From Melieria omissa (taxonomy: Eukaryota > Arthropoda > Insecta > Diptera > Ulidiidae), in contig OZ020270.1 of the NCBI GenBank assembly GCA_963971225.1, positions 28,457,123-28,521,122 on the forward strand: a stretch of DNA of 64,000 nt, written 5' to 3'. The translations under genes were made by a program, and so were the position numbers. Positions 1-10,763 of this stretch are shown in pieces. Numbering within the stretch: position 1 is the stretch's first letter; the number at the start of each line of letters is the position of its first letter. Below the pieces are notes generated by a model. The model searched no databases, was not told the origin of the DNA, and saw nothing but the letters and a program-made list of their open reading frames with translations.

Positions 1-365
1 AGGAAGAGGGGGATATACGTGTCCCAATCCTTTTGATTTCTGCCTACCACTTTCCGCAGGTACTCCTCCAGTGTCCGGTTAAAGCGTTCCACCATGCCGT
101 CGGATTGTGGGTGCAAAGGAGTGGTACGCGTTTTCTTTATCCCCAGCAGCTCACACACTTCCTTGAATACCGCAGCCTCGAAATTCCGGCCTTGATCTGA
201 GTGCAACTCCAACGGAACTCCGAACCTGGCTACCCAGTTGTTTACCAGCTTTTTCGAGATCGTAGTGGCCTCCTGGTTAGGAATAGGGTACACTTCGGGC
301 CATTTGCTGAAGTAATCCATTACCACCAGCACATATTTGTTGCCTTGGGTGCTAGTTGGGAATGG
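1..365 (-). pseudogene. pol: A integrase core, partial
   Basis: Minus-strand translation gives an rve-type integrase core: a conserved LHSDQGRNF block (second catalytic Asp) about 190-210 and TPLHPQSDGMVERFNRTLEE (catalytic Glu) about 75-135. Just to the right, about 366-440, the frame shifts and the His/Cys zinc-binding N-terminal module is missing: the coding jumps from the post-RNase H linker straight to the segment before the core. The C-terminal end lies outside the window. Degenerate, not functional. Confidence 0.8.
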
Positions 366-538
366 GCCGGCGACGTCCATAGCAATCCGCTCGAAGGGCG
401 CTCCCACGTTGTACTGCTGCATGCGGCCTCGAGTTCTTCTTGTCGGCCTTCGCGATCGGGCTTTCACCGGCCATCTCCTGCCAGTCTGGACGTGCGCCTT
501 GCTCCTTGCCTTCGACGATTTTTGCAAGATCCGCATCC

Positions 539-1793
539 TCACGCTGGTCTTTTTGTAGCCTCTCCGCAGACCACTCTTCCTCCGGCATAATGCTTACCAA
601 CCGGACGTCCACTATCTGTTCTTTGCCTGCATTCGACTTTGCACGGACGGCGTGACAAGGCATCGGCATTTCCATGGCTACTGCCCTTGCGATGCTCTAT
701 CGTGTAGTCGTAGCTCTGCAGTCGCTCGATCCACCGCGCCAATTGCCCTTCAGGATCCTTAAAGTTCAGGAGCCATCTCAATGCCGCATGATCTGTGCGC
801 AGGCGAAACCTTTGTCCATACAGATATTTGTGGAAGTGTTTTACGCAGTCCAATACCGCCAGTAGTTCTTTCCGTGTCACACGGTAGTTGCGTTCCGGTT
901 TCGATAGAACCCTACTGTAGTACGCTATCACTTGTTCCTGGCCGTCTATTATCTGTGATAGCACACCGCCAATACTATTCCCGCTTGCATCTGTATCCAG
1001 CACAAACATCTCCCCAGGCACGGGGAAGGCCAGAATTGGAGCACTGCACAGTTTTCCTTCACACGTGCAAAAGCCTGTTCCTGCTCCTCGTTCCACTCGA
1101 AAGCTTGGCTCTTTTCGTCAGTTTGTGCAAGCTGCTGGCTATGTTCGCGAATCCCGGAACAATTCGGCGGTAGTATGTGCACAGGCCCAGGAAACTGTGG
1201 AGTTCGTGTAGATTGCGTGGCCGGGGCCACTCCTTCACCGCCGTGATTTTGCCTTCATCCGTATGTACTCCGCGGGCAGAAACCGTATGACCCAGATACT
1301 TGACCTCCTTTTGGAACAGCGAGCACTTCTTTGGGTTGAGTTTAAGCCCGGCTTCTCGTATCCGCTCGAATACCTCCTCTAGCTTTCCCAGGTGGTCGTC
1401 GAAGTTTTTACCCATCACGATTATGTCGTCGAGATACACCAGACACGTCCGCCAATGCAGCCCTTTTAGCACGCGTTCCATTAGCCGCTCGAATTTTGCT
1501 GGTGCGTTGCAGAGTCCAAACGGCATGACGGTGAACTGCCACAAACCATCGCCAACACTGAAAGCCGTTTTCTCCTTGTCCTTGTCTGCAAGCTCTACCT
1601 GCCAATAGCCGCTGCGTAAGTCGAGCGTGGAGAACCACTGCGTGCCTGACAGTGTGTCCAGGGTGTCATCGATCCGAGGTAGTGGATAACTGTCCGTCTT
1701 GGTCACATAATTGAGCTTCCGATAGTCCACACAAAACCAGGTACTGCCATCTTTTTTCTTGACTAGCACGACCGGCGAGCACCAGGGGCCCAA
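539..1793 (-). pseudogene. pol: A reverse transcriptase and RNase H
   Basis: Two overlapping frames encode the palm and fingers of a Gypsy RT (1793-1059: [28 protein letters not shown], catalytic YLDD) and the RNase H/tether (1096-539: DTDASGNSIGGVLSQ, ELLAVL, RTDHAAL, HGNADALSRR). The two parts are offset by a frameshift near 1060-1096. Domain order and motifs are standard for Ty3/Gypsy pol. The catalytic residues are present, but the broken frame makes this a pseudogene. Confidence 0.88.
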
Positions 1794-2580
1794 GAAGGCT
1801 CTATGACCTTGTCTTCCCGCATGTTCTCGATCAAATTTGTGACCTCCTCCCTCTTGGCGAGAGGAACTCGTCTGGGCGGTTGGCGAATCGGTTTTGCACT
1901 TCCGGTGTCGATGTTGTGCTTCACTATGGCTATTCTTCCGCCTGCTTCTGCCGCAAATATTGACCCATAGTGCTGCAGGAAGACCTCACCTTCTGTTTCT
2001 GCTTGGCCGTCAACTCGCTGCTCCACTGATTCTCTTGCGGTATGACGCCCATGTTAAAACCGCTCTTCTTATTACCTCCAGGTGGGCTAGTCCCGCAATT
2101 GACCACTGCTACAGCTTCCTTACACTCACCTATTACCTCATCTTTCCCGACATATCTGGGTGCATTCAGGGGGTTCAGTATTCTGACTGGTAATCTGCCA
2201 CTCTTAGGTTCCACTAATGTACGTCCGATGATGATGATGTCGTGTCCTCGGTGCTTCTACAACCCACAGCCGACTCGTCCCATCGTCCTCGTCCACATTT
2301 GCCCACACAATCGCCTCAGAGTTCGCTGGTATCCTCCGGTGTTGACACGATACAACCTTCCTTACCGCCACGCTTCGCTCATAGCCGGTGTGCAGCGGGA
2401 ATTCAACGTTGGCATATCTCAGCACATGCTCTTTCAGGTTCAGCGTAAAGCCGTGCCTAATCTTGAAATCCACGCCGATAATCACGTCGTCCATTATATC
2501 CGCGACGATGAACTCATGTTACAGGCTGCTGGTGCCGATAGCAATCGTTTTTGTAACTTTCCCTCTTACCGGCGCGCGAG
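1763..2580 (-). pseudogene. pol: A protease / pre-RT linker, degenerate
   Basis: Three short overlapping minus frames (2494-2204, 2214-1930, 2026-1763) read as the C-terminal half of a retroviral-type aspartic protease (DDVIIGVDF flap/ILG-like block) followed by the linker to RT ([26 protein letters not shown]). The protease active-site DTG would lie to the right of 2580 and is absent, cut off by the junction with element B. In-frame stops occur at about 2525 and 2570. Confidence 0.65.
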
Positions 2581-2594
2581 ATATATTCCGAAGA

Positions 2595-2919
2595 ACTTAA
2601 TCTATTTAAAAAAAAGATTTATTTCCACTCTGAGTTTAACCGCTCAGCTCGGTGAACAATTGTATTCTGTTTAATTTTTGGATTTTACTTAAAACGAAAG
2701 TACAAAAGTGCTTACGTACTAATTAACAAAAATGCTTACTAACTAAAAGGTCCCGTGAGAACCGTAGTTGCTTAAGCAACGGGTTCGGGTTTCTGGAGTT
2801 GAAAAATACAAAAGTGCTTACGTACTAATTTACAATAATGCTTACTAACTAAAATGTTCCGTGAGAACGGTAGTTACATAATGAAGTTATCGGTGGTGGC
2901 GTTGGGTGACAACGTAACT
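2595..2919 (-). repeat. B 3' LTR (errantivirus-like)
   Basis: Read on the minus strand, a purine tract at 2920-2930 (AAGGGGGGAGG) is followed by AGTTACG, the usual start of an errantivirus-type LTR, so the LTR right edge is set at 2919. An AATAAA-like signal occurs in minus orientation near 2620. The left edge (about 2594) is inferred from where element A coding ends; I do not see a clean terminal TAACT there, so it is approximate. Confidence 0.6.
2701..2875 (+). repeat. Direct duplication in B LTR
   Basis: A 69-bp unit at 2701-2769 recurs at 2807-2875 with a period of 106 bp, differing at only a few positions (both begin TACAAAAGTGCTTACG and end with CCGTGAGAAC...GTAGTT). It lies in the U3 part of the B LTR, where duplicated enhancer-like repeats are common in retroelements. 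Function is not shown. Confidence 0.75.
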
Positions 2920-3357
2920 CCTCCCCCCTTGGCGTAGAGCGATGGCCACAAGGAAGGTGAGCGATGACTGGTGTTGGCGGTGTTCCGTAGGTGATTCTGG
3001 TTTTTCTGGTGATGATTAGGATTGCTGCTATTGCTAATGCGCCCAGCGTTCCCACTGCCGCATATGTATATGAGATGCTCTTCTTGGTTTCTTCCCATAT
3101 GGTTAGTGTGGTTTTTTGATGTTCGAAGTGGTAGTCCTTCAGTTTTTGCAGGTTGATCGTCTCTATTATTGCTTTTGGTTGGATTTGTACGTATGCTAAT
3201 GGGGCGATGTGTACTTCATCCCAAAATATGTTGGGGTTGTCTTCGTAGGTTATACCGTTGATGTTGATGCTGCAGTTTCTGAAGTGTAGCACGGCTGTGC
3301 CCTCTACTGTGAGAACATTTTTACTGCCTTTGGAATTGATTAGTGTTTCTGGTATAT
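2920..3357 (-). pseudogene. env: B env, C-terminal part
   Basis: Minus-strand reading gives the membrane-proximal end of an errantivirus (insect endogenous retrovirus) envelope glycoprotein: an ectodomain tail, then a hydrophobic membrane segment (AVGTLGALAIAAILII) and a short cytoplasmic tail. The frame runs without a stop through the purine tract into the LTR, so the original stop is uncertain. The upstream part of env continues at 3798-4118 and 16110-16480; the solo LTR at 3358-3793 and the Helitrons separate the pieces, so no product is made. Confidence 0.72.
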
Positions 3358-3793
3358 TGATACGATGAGAAATTCTGTGCCGCACTGTACAGGAATGCTT
3401 TTCTCCGCACGAATGTTTTCCAAGCATACTTTTAGGCATGCACTGTGAAGTACAGCAAAACTGTTATAAATTCGCTTGGTATAGTCCGATACGGCAAGGA
3501 TGGTTCTCGAAGAAATGGGCTGTGCGAGAATGGTCGAGCGCTTTCCAATTAGAAGTTGCAAGAAACTTCGGCGCGATAAGAAAACTGGTATAAAAGCAGC
3601 TGTGGCAGCGCAAGGGGTCGAGTCTGTGTTGAGCAAGCAGTGGGGAAACATGCAATAGTAGTAGCGTAAAGTAGAACAAGTGCAAATTTGTAAATAAAAC
3701 GATTGTTAGTTTTGACTACGTTGCGCTGGGTAACTGAAGTTGTTTTATTTTCAAAACCAATCCAAACGAACCTGTGAAGTAATTTTCGTAACA
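3358..3793 (+). repeat. Solo LTR of the J family
   Basis: A 436-bp copy of the element J LTR, starting TGATACGATG and ending TTTCGTAACA (TG...CA), flanked by ATAT on both sides (3354-3357 and 3794-3797), a 4-bp target duplication. Orientation is plus, judged by a TATAAAAGCAG promoter motif near 3590 and AATAAA near 3695. No internal region accompanies it, so it is a solo LTR, the usual product of LTR-LTR recombination. It is visibly more diverged than the 441-bp LTR pair of J. Confidence 0.92.
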
Positions 3794-3797
3794 ATAT

Positions 3798-4118
3798 TGA
3801 CAAATAGGATATGATTCTCTTCAAGTTGAAGAATTGTTTCCGTTTTTCCTATGTTGTTGAAGATGCAATGGGGAGGTTTGTTCCTTAGCAGGTTTCCAAC
3901 GCATCCTGAGTCTTGTGTGTCTTCTCGGTGTGGTGAAGATGGACAATAGTAGATGCGCTCTATTTTTGGGCATGCCTTGTCAAAGTGGTGAACATTCTTT
4001 TCGCTATATCCTACATATGGCTTTGTTACAATGTGTTTTGTTTCATTTACGGGTAATGGTATAATACGGTAAAATTTATATTTTTCTGGGGCTAGTATTG
4101 GTATTTTTATATTGAATA
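3798..4118 (-). pseudogene. env: B env, middle part
   Basis: Minus-strand frame with cysteine-rich ectodomain sequence of an errantivirus envelope (segments such as YYCPSSPHREDTQ and NKPPHCIFNN). It continues the B env across the Helitron insertion: the host reading ends at A4118 and resumes at T16110. It is bounded on the left by the ATAT duplication of the solo LTR. Confidence 0.75.
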
Positions 4119-4144
4119 CTAGCTGGGCCCTGCGGCTTTGCACG

Positions 4145-4465
4145 AGTTAATAGACGAGATGGATTTTGTCCGTAACACCAACGTGCTTTCTTTATTGAAT
4201 CTCAACTTAAACTGCCAACCTATCTGTACTCTTAATATTATGATACTTAGGCTACCTACTTATTACATTTTCATGTTTGGTTCTGTCTCTTGTTTGTTAT
4301 CGGCTGGCTGGTTTAGTTACATGTCTTATCTGTTTATGGTTCTGTTTGTTTGTTTAGGTCTTAGGTCATATCTGTTTGCTGGTTTTTCTGCATTTTATTA
4401 GTTTTTCTTTGTGTACTGTTTTTGTGAACAGAATAGAATTGTGAAAATGATTAGAGGCCTTAACT
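4145..4465 (-). repeat. C 3' LTR
   Basis: 321 bp, AGTTAATAG...CTTAACT. It differs from the 5' LTR (10443-10763) at only three positions that I can see (about 99% identity), indicating a recent insertion. Confidence 0.92.
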
Positions 4466-4505
4466 CTCCTCTGTGTTAAAATGAAATGTCCTCATTTCAA
4501 AACAT

Positions 4506-5863
4506 CTAGGTTTGAAGTCGGCGCAGTTCGGTTTCGTATGCCTCTTCGAAATTCCTACAGTTTCTAATGTTTTGTTGTAGTTGTCGGTACATATACAATT
4601 TAACACATGAATGTATAATTAAAATTAAGGTTATTATCATTAAAATAAAATATAAAGTGAACTTCCAAGGATGTTCCTCAATTGGTATAAGAAATTTGTA
4701 CATCTCTTGTATGTTAGTAAACTTATAATTAGATTTGGAGCTTAAAATCTCTTACACTCTTACTTCATCGTTTTGATGGGCATGAATTACATCTTTTATT
4801 TCTTGCTCATGATTTATATATGTCTTATTATCTATTGTAGTACTATAACTGAATTGAATTAGATGTGGACCATTTATTTTCTGTCCATTCCATGTGTGTT
4901 CATTGTCGATTATAATGTTACCATGATCTAAAATTTGCAGTGGGAAATTATTTTCTTGAACTACATTGAGCTTTTTGTTTTAATAAAAAAGGAATAGTAC
5001 ATTTATCGATTAGTTCCTGTTTACAAATATTTGTTCCTATAAAATTTTGACATTTCGATAAATTTATAAACTCACTATTACATTTAGCAACTTTTTGTTT
5101 TAATTCAAATTTTCCGTGCTTAAATGCTAATGGGATTAAATTTATACATTTGACATTTGTTTTTTATAATTGGGTATTTGTAGATTGTAATAACTGCACT
5201 GTTAAAGATACACACATGGACATCGGAATATTCTAATATATTTATTATTGGAATATCATATGATTCTTGGTGAATGATTTCGTTTATTTCTTTCAGATTA
5301 AGTGTTCCAGAGAAGAAATTTCCTGATTTTGCAAAGTTAATTGTATTTGTGATTGTCTCTAGTTCTTTATACACTTCTGTTATTATTAATTCTTCGGTTA
5401 TAGATTGTGGGTCTAAAGTTTCTATTATTTTTTCAAATTGTGAATTTATTTTTCTTTGTTTGTTATTATTTTCAATAAGTTGATTAAGTCCAGTTTTTAT
5501 TTCAATTAAGTCATCGTGATCTGGTGTTCCTGTTATAAATTTTAAGGCAGAGCCTAAGAAGTTAAGGGCGCGTTTCGCACGATGCTCGGGTGGTATCAAC
5601 TGAGTTTTAAGAATATCGATTTTATTAACGAGAATATTTTCCTTTTGTGGTTCTATTGTACTATAATGCATTATCATTATAGTTTCGTATGGGGCTAGTA
5701 TTTTAGAGAGATTTGCTACGTGGTAGAGGTAAGCAGAGTTGTTGTAAATATACACAACGTCTGCCTCGGTTAGTACATATTTGTTTCCGGTTAGGTCAGT
5801 GATTTTTTCGGAAAGACCGAGTGTAGATAACAATGTTATTAATTCTGTTCCTGTGAAGTGCAT
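4506..5863 (-). pseudogene. env: C env, broken
   Basis: Envelope glycoprotein homologous to insect errantivirus Env (baculovirus F-like fusion proteins). The N-terminal 247-residue frame (5863-5120) has a furin-type site RAKR at residues 95-98 followed by a hydrophobic fusion-peptide-like stretch beginning ALNFLGSALKF, then a helical heptad-like region. A separate frame (4703-4506) carries the C-terminal membrane anchor and short tail. Between 4704 and 5119 the frame is lost through indels and stops. The env start overlaps the pol end (5839) by 25 nt. Not translatable as a whole. Confidence 0.8.
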
Positions 5864-8800
5864 GTTGTGCTTTGTTTTCGTATGCTGTCTTTATGTATTA
5901 TTCTCCCCCTCACTGTTAGAATCGTGTCCCCGCGATCTTCTTTCACTTTGTGTTTGTTGTATTTCGCTGCCAGTTTATTACGACGGTCCGTTCGGCTATA
6001 TATTATATCGCCTGGTTTATATGTTATTACCTTCCTATTTTTGTTGTGGTATTGAAGTAGTTTATCCTGCTTTTCTTCAAGTTTTTCTTTGATGTCGAGG
6101 TATTTTTCGCGGTTGAAAAATACGTCTTCGGGTTTGTATCCTGTAGAGGAATGAATGGTCTTATTATATTGTTGGACAGCGTTAAAAATTTCCTCACCGG
6201 GTGCGGTTTTGTTTTCAGCAGCTAAACTCTGTGTCAGTTCGATAAGTGTGCTGTGTATTCGTTCGACTTGAGCGTTAGACGTTGAATGATGAACTGGTGT
6301 AACTGAATGCGTTATTTTCAGTCGGCTGTACAAAAATTTAACAATGTTCGCGTTAAATATACTTTCGTTATCAGTCATAAGATACTTCGCGTTTGGGTAA
6401 ACTTGTGTAAGTACCTCTTCTATGGATTCGTGGCAGTTTATCTTCGTGTCAAGTTTGCGTAGGAAACAATATTTAGAGTATCTATCTACAGAGCTGAGAT
6501 ATTGCATGTTATTAATGTGGAATACGTCCATTTGTATGTACTCTCCTACCCGTGTTGGAATTGGGGTTTTTCCTATAGGTTGTTTGTTTGGGTGTCGTTC
6601 GTACTTGTGTTGTAAACATATTTCACAACATGTTGCTTCTTGTTTACACATTTCCCTAATGTTCGGCCAAAAATGAGTCAACAATATTTCCTGCGTGTTA
6701 TTCTTGTAGTTTCTATGTGCACGTTTATGTACCTGCGTAACTATCTCCTTTTGGTCATTTATTGAGGTAACGTCCGTCAGTTGGTTTTGCGCTAGTACAA
6801 AGGTACAATTTGGGAAAGTGGTGATGATTATATCTTTTAAATGGAAAATGATTTCTTCTGCTATTTTTAGCGCGTTGGTGATATTTGGTCTAACGACGTC
6901 TTTTAGTTTTGTTAATAAGTCTGGTGTGTCCTTGAAAAATATTGTATGTCTAAATCGTCCGGGAAATATTGTCTGTGTTAATATTTCACCTCTCTCGTTA
7001 TCATTTACTAAAATTATTTGGTTTTTGAATGAATTTAATGGCTGTTTAACGTTTTTAATAATATTCTTTGGCGAACTTTTTTGCGAATGATCTGAGCAAT
7101 TTGTGGTGATATTAATTTGTTGACGCGATAATGCATCTGCTACAACATTCTGATGTCCAGGTTTATAAACTAATTTGGCACCATATTCTTCAATTAAATT
7201 TTTCCAACGTTTTAATTTTGTGTTCGGGTTTTTCTCAGAGATAGAAAAAATTAATGATTGGTGATCCGTGTAAATCGTTAAGTCTGCTACGCCGTATAAA
7301 TAATTTCTAAGTTTTTGTAAAGACCATACGATTGCTAACAACTCTTTCTCATTGGTACTATAATTTTGCTCTGTGTTATTTAATGTACGTGAAATAAATG
7401 CAATTGGCTGACGATTCTGTGCTAGAACTGCCCCAATAGCGATATTGCTTGCATCTGTTGTCAAACTAAACGGTTTCGAGAAGTCTGGTTGGAAAAGTTC
7501 AACCTGTTCCTGTAATGCGTTTTTTATCTTTTCTAAGGCTTCTACCGCTGCTGTGTCTAGATGTATGAGTGTCTTAGCACTTTGATTCTTACTAATCATT
7601 CCTAATTCTCCTCTCAAATGAACGGTTAGCGGTTTTGTAATTTTAGCAAAATCTTTTATAAATTTTCTATAATAACTCGCAAGTCCTAGAAAAGATCTTA
7701 ATTCTTTTAAATTTTTTGGTTGTGGGTAATGTTTTATGGCTTCAATTTTTTTTGGATCAACCGTTATCCTATTGTGTTTTACAATATGTCCAAGGTATTC
7801 AACCGAATCCTGGAAACAATTTGACTTCTCGTCAGAAATTTTCATGTTAGCATTGTGTAATGCGTTGATTATAATCTGAAGATGTTCCATATGTTCTTCA
7901 GGTGTGGAAGAATATATTAACACGTCATCTATATAAACATACGCAAATTTGCCAATGTATTCCCTAAGAATGTCGTCGATGCATCGTTGAAAAATGGATG
8001 GGGCATTCTTCAATCCGAATGGCATCCTAATAAATTCATACTTCGCACCGTTGACAGAGAATGCTGTTTTTTCTCGATCAGATTCCTTAATTAAAATCTG
8101 GTGAAAACCTGATTCTAAATCAATTGTAGAAAAAATTTTTGCCTTTCCTAAATTCTGTATGGTCATATTGACATCTGGAATAGGATATCTGTCAGTAATC
8201 GTATGAGAGTTAATTTTCTGGAAGTCAACAACCATCCGTCTTTTAGGTCTACCTTGGTCATCGGTGCCCTTTTTTGGGACAGTCCATATAGGTGAATTAT
8301 ATGGGCTTTTGCTTGGTTGAATAATTCCGTCATTTAACAATTTCTCAATCTCTTTCCTGACAAAGTCGTGATCAGACATTGGATATGGATATTGTTTTGT
8401 CCATATCGGATCTTCCGATTCAGTCCTAATTGATGCTTGTATAGTGGTTGTAAAAGGCAATGTTTCACTAATACAATTATTTCTTTCCATAAGTTTATAC
8501 ACTTCGTCTTTAAATTTATCGTTATTTATTGTATAGTTAATTTTTGGTTCAACTCTTGGAACCTTCTTCCTCTGGCATTTTAATATATAATTAAATAAAT
8601 TTACTTTTGCCTTCATTTGGCGCAACCCTTGTTCTCCAAGAATCATATCAAATTCACTAAGTTCATTTATTTCGTAAAATGTTAGGTTATGCCCATACAT
8701 TGTTATTATTTTTTTTGAATATATGACTGAGTAGCCATGTAAAGTTTTAGTTTTAAATGGTTTTATTTTAATTGATTTTCCAATATTACATGAAATATTG

Positions 8801-9162
8801 ATATAGTTATTAGTAGATCCTGTGTCTACTAAGAGGGTAACGGGCGTGCCAGTACTGCCTGATTCATATTGTTCCTCATAGTTAGAAAAATCTACAGATT
8901 CTAAATCCTCCTGCTTAGTTTGATTGATTTGCATTCTATTTTGTGTTGTCGCTACATTTTGGTTACTACCTATCTTATCCTTTCTAAACATATTATTATG
9001 ATTATAATAATTACCATTGACGGCATTGTGGTTCCTTGTTGTCTGCACGAACTGCCTGGAATTATCCACGTCCATTGGGATTGGTGCAGGTTGCCGTTGC
9101 TGTGGTTGGTTGTTAAAATTCCTTGGCTGAAATGCTTGTTGTTGGGGTTCATTCTTCTGCAT
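5839..9162 (-). CDS. pol: C pol polyprotein (gag tail, PR, RT, RNase H, IN)
   Basis: An open frame of 1107 residues. The first ~100 residues are Asn/Gln-rich and belong to the gag C-terminus. Aspartic protease DTG lies at residues 113-115; RT has SPYNSPIWTVPKK, STIDLESGFHQ, MPFGLKNAP and the catalytic YIDD at 410-413; RNase H has TDASNIAIGAVLAQ; integrase has an HHCC module (HKRAHR...CCEIC) and a core with MDVF, MTDNES and NAQVERIHS. Domain order is standard Gypsy. No internal stop is seen, so C could once have supplied active pol. The annotated start is simply the first ATG; pol normally follows gag by frameshifting. Confidence 0.9.
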   Translation of the reverse strand: MQKNEPQQQAFQPRNFNNQPQQRQPAPIPMDVDNSRQFVQTTRNHNAVNGNYYNHNNMFRKDKIGSNQNVATTQNRMQINQTKQEDLESVDFSNYEEQYESGSTGTPVTLLVDTGSTNNYINISCNIGKSIKIKPFKTKTLHGYSVIYSKKIITMYGHNLTFYEINELSEFDMILGEQGLRQMKAKVNLFNYILKCQRKKVPRVEPKINYTINNDKFKDEVYKLMERNNCISETLPFTTTIQASIRTESEDPIWTKQYPYPMSDHDFVRKEIEKLLNDGIIQPSKSPYNSPIWTVPKKGTDDQGRPKRRMVVDFQKINSHTITDRYPIPDVNMTIQNLGKAKIFSTIDLESGFHQILIKESDREKTAFSVNGAKYEFIRMPFGLKNAPSIFQRCIDDILREYIGKFAYVYIDDVLIYSSTPEEHMEHLQIIINALHNANMKISDEKSNCFQDSVEYLGHIVKHNRITVDPKKIEAIKHYPQPKNLKELRSFLGLASYYRKFIKDFAKITKPLTVHLRGELGMISKNQSAKTLIHLDTAAVEALEKIKNALQEQVELFQPDFSKPFSLTTDASNIAIGAVLAQNRQPIAFISRTLNNTEQNYSTNEKELLAIVWSLQKLRNYLYGVADLTIYTDHQSLIFSISEKNPNTKLKRWKNLIEEYGAKLVYKPGHQNVVADALSRQQINITTNCSDHSQKSSPKNIIKNVKQPLNSFKNQIILVNDNERGEILTQTIFPGRFRHTIFFKDTPDLLTKLKDVVRPNITNALKIAEEIIFHLKDIIITTFPNCTFVLAQNQLTDVTSINDQKEIVTQVHKRAHRNYKNNTQEILLTHFWPNIREMCKQEATCCEICLQHKYERHPNKQPIGKTPIPTRVGEYIQMDVFHINNMQYLSSVDRYSKYCFLRKLDTKINCHESIEEVLTQVYPNAKYLMTDNESIFNANIVKFLYSRLKITHSVTPVHHSTSNAQVERIHSTLIELTQSLAAENKTAPGEEIFNAVQQYNKTIHSSTGYKPEDVFFNREKYLDIKEKLEEKQDKLLQYHNKNRKVITYKPGDIIYSRTDRRNKLAAKYNKHKVKEDRGDTILTVRGRIIHKDSIRKQSTTCTSQEQN

Positions 9163-10025
9163 TCTGGTATTTGGTCTGTACTGTTGCTGCTGTTGCGGTT
9201 GACTGTTGAAACTCCTTGGTTGAAACCTTTGTTGCTGTCTGTCCTCTCGGTGTAAATGTGGATAAGCATTGTGATTCTGGTTGTTTGGACCTCAAACTGT
9301 TGATCCAAGTTGTCGTGGTAAATCGTGCAGGCTGTCGCACATGCTGATTCCAAGTTTATCGGATTGCTGCTGTACAATGTACCGCTCGTGAATTTGGAGT
9401 TCAATCCCAGGATAAACGTTCTCACTGCTTCCTGATTGGCATAATCCTTCATAGCTTCTTTACTTTGATCACCGGACATCTCAATTTTGGATAGTGCTAA
9501 ATTGAGTGCTTTGGATACCTCACTATGAAATTCCGCAAGTGTTTTTCTACCTTGAACGATCTTCTTCATTTCGTCCAGCAAAACGTATAAAGGCCGTTGA
9601 TCCGCAAAGGTGTAGTCTAACCGGTTGATGATGGCATAGAAATTCATTTTCGTATTATGGTTTGTTAGGATATCAGCTGCTGCTCCCGTAATTTTCGTCC
9701 TCACTATTCCTAAGGCACTGTAGTACTTTGGATGCTGGCTATAGTTCTTAATCGCCTCCATGAATGTCCATGCCTGTGACCTCCATGATCTATACTGGCT
9801 TTTATTCCCGTCGAAGTTAGGTAGAGCTTTAAATAGATCCAGATCAGTTTCCCTTGGGTCACTTATGCTGAGTTGAATGTCCTCGTGTTGACTAATTGAT
9901 GTTGCTTGTGAAGAATTCCGCTGTTCTATCGATTCTAACCTTTGTGTAAAATTTTCCTGTTACTCTTGCAAAGCCGCGATCATCGAAGTGATTTGTGCGG
10001 TGAGTTGGGCCATTTTCTGTTCCAT
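8970..10025 (-). pseudogene. gag: C gag with premature stop and frameshift
   Basis: The first ATG after the leader is at 10025. After 21 codons the frame meets TAA (9962-9960), where flanking residues suggest a mutated Gln-type codon. The same frame then continues through the capsid-like region (9761-9300; TFADQRPLYVLLDEM, FILGLNSKF) until about 9295. There the natural Gln/Asn-rich continuation moves into the pol frame, implying a one-base indel. Capsid/nucleocapsid protein of an errantivirus-like element; no CCHC knuckle is visible, as is common in that group. Confidence 0.75.
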
Positions 10026-10442
10026 TTTTGTTTTTCCTGTTGTTGTATTTGCTCCTTGTATTTTTCGAAAACTTTTGTTGGTTTCTACGAAGTCTATCCG
10101 CTTCGTGATGGGTCGAGGTTTTATGTTGTAGTTATCAAAAATCTTACTTGTTGACTCTCCAATATCTCAGGATCTGCCAGTTGTAACGCAAATATTATCC
10201 ACTTTTTCAGGACTTGAAACTTGCTGTTAAATTAACTGTCCAATATTTCAGGATCTGTTGATTATTCCAAAAGTATTATCCGCTGTTTCAGGACTTATAC
10301 TTTGGTGTTTTGTTTATTATTTAAGCACTTTTCTCAAACACTAGTGCTGGAAGTCCTACTTCCCGTGGAATTTTTTAATTTTATTCTATCCTTCTTTCAA
10401 CACCGTAGGATAAAAGTGGCTTAACGACCGGCTTGAGCCCCC
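10026..10442 (-). promoter_or_regulatory. C leader with PBS and repeated unit
   Basis: Untranslated leader between 5' LTR and gag. Immediately inside the LTR, GGGGGCTCAAGC (minus; 10431-10442), with the last LTR base, gives TGGGGGCTC, complementary to the acceptor end of tRNA-Pro, so a tRNA-Pro primer site is plausible. Two related units about 84 bp apart (about 10155-10218 and 10239-10300), each with two TTCAGGA/CTCAGGA motifs around an ATTATCC motif, form an imperfect direct repeat. Errantivirus leaders can carry repeated regulatory sites, but no known factor motif is recognised here. Confidence 0.55.
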
Positions 10443-10763
10443 AGTTAATAGACGAGATGGATTTTGTCCGTAACACCAACGTGCTTTCTTTATTGAATCT
10501 CAACTTAAACTGCCAAACTATCTGTACTCTTAATATTATGATACTTAGGCTACCTACTTATTACATTTTCATGTTTGGTTCTGTCTCTTGTTTGTTATCG
10601 GCTGGCTGGTTTAGTTACATGTCTTATCTGTTTATAGTTCTGTTTGTTTGTTTAGGTCTTAGGTCATATCTGTTTGCTGGTTTTTCTGCATTTTATTAGT
10701 TTTTCTTTGTGTACTGTTTTTGTGAACAGAATAGAATTGTGAAAATGATTAGAGACCTTAACT
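10443..10763 (-). repeat. C 5' LTR
   Basis: 321 bp, same ends as the 3' copy. The right flank CACG (10764-10767) completes the target duplication. Confidence 0.92.

Larger units (their letters stand above)
1..2594 (-). mobile_element. A: Gypsy-type LTR retrotransposon fragment (pol only)
   Basis: Minus-strand remains of a Ty3/Gypsy pol covering, from right to left, protease/linker, reverse transcriptase, RNase H and integrase. Neither LTR is visible: the left part runs off the window and the right part stops about 2575-2594, where the LTR of element B begins. Reading frames change several times, so it is a dead copy. The stretch preceding the integrase resembles the corresponding part of element J (59 kb), with shared AERLQKDQR and DLAKI motifs, so A and J probably belong to related families. 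No env or gag is seen. Confidence 0.85.
4145..10763 (-). mobile_element. C: errantivirus-like LTR retroelement with both LTRs
   Basis: A 6.6-kb element: 5' LTR 10443-10763, leader, gag, pol, env, 3' LTR 4145-4465, all on the minus strand, flanked by the 4-bp duplication CACG (4141-4144 and 10764-10767). LTRs begin AGTTAAT and end TTAACT, the usual errantivirus pattern. Pol is one long open frame; gag has a premature stop and a frameshift, and env is broken in its second half. The target is Helitron copy 1, just inside its 3' terminus. Confidence 0.93.

Noticed and set aside
3340..3824. Minus-strand frames of 70-110 codons within the J-type LTR copies (also 51397-51844 and 59634-60120)
   Set aside because: The same frames recur in all three LTRs simply because the LTR is repeated; they are antisense to the LTR promoter and have no recognisable domain.
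4138..4401. Plus-strand 87-88 codon frames in the two C LTRs (also 10433-10699)
   Set aside because: LTR-internal, opposite to element transcription, starting outside or at the LTR edge; no domain.
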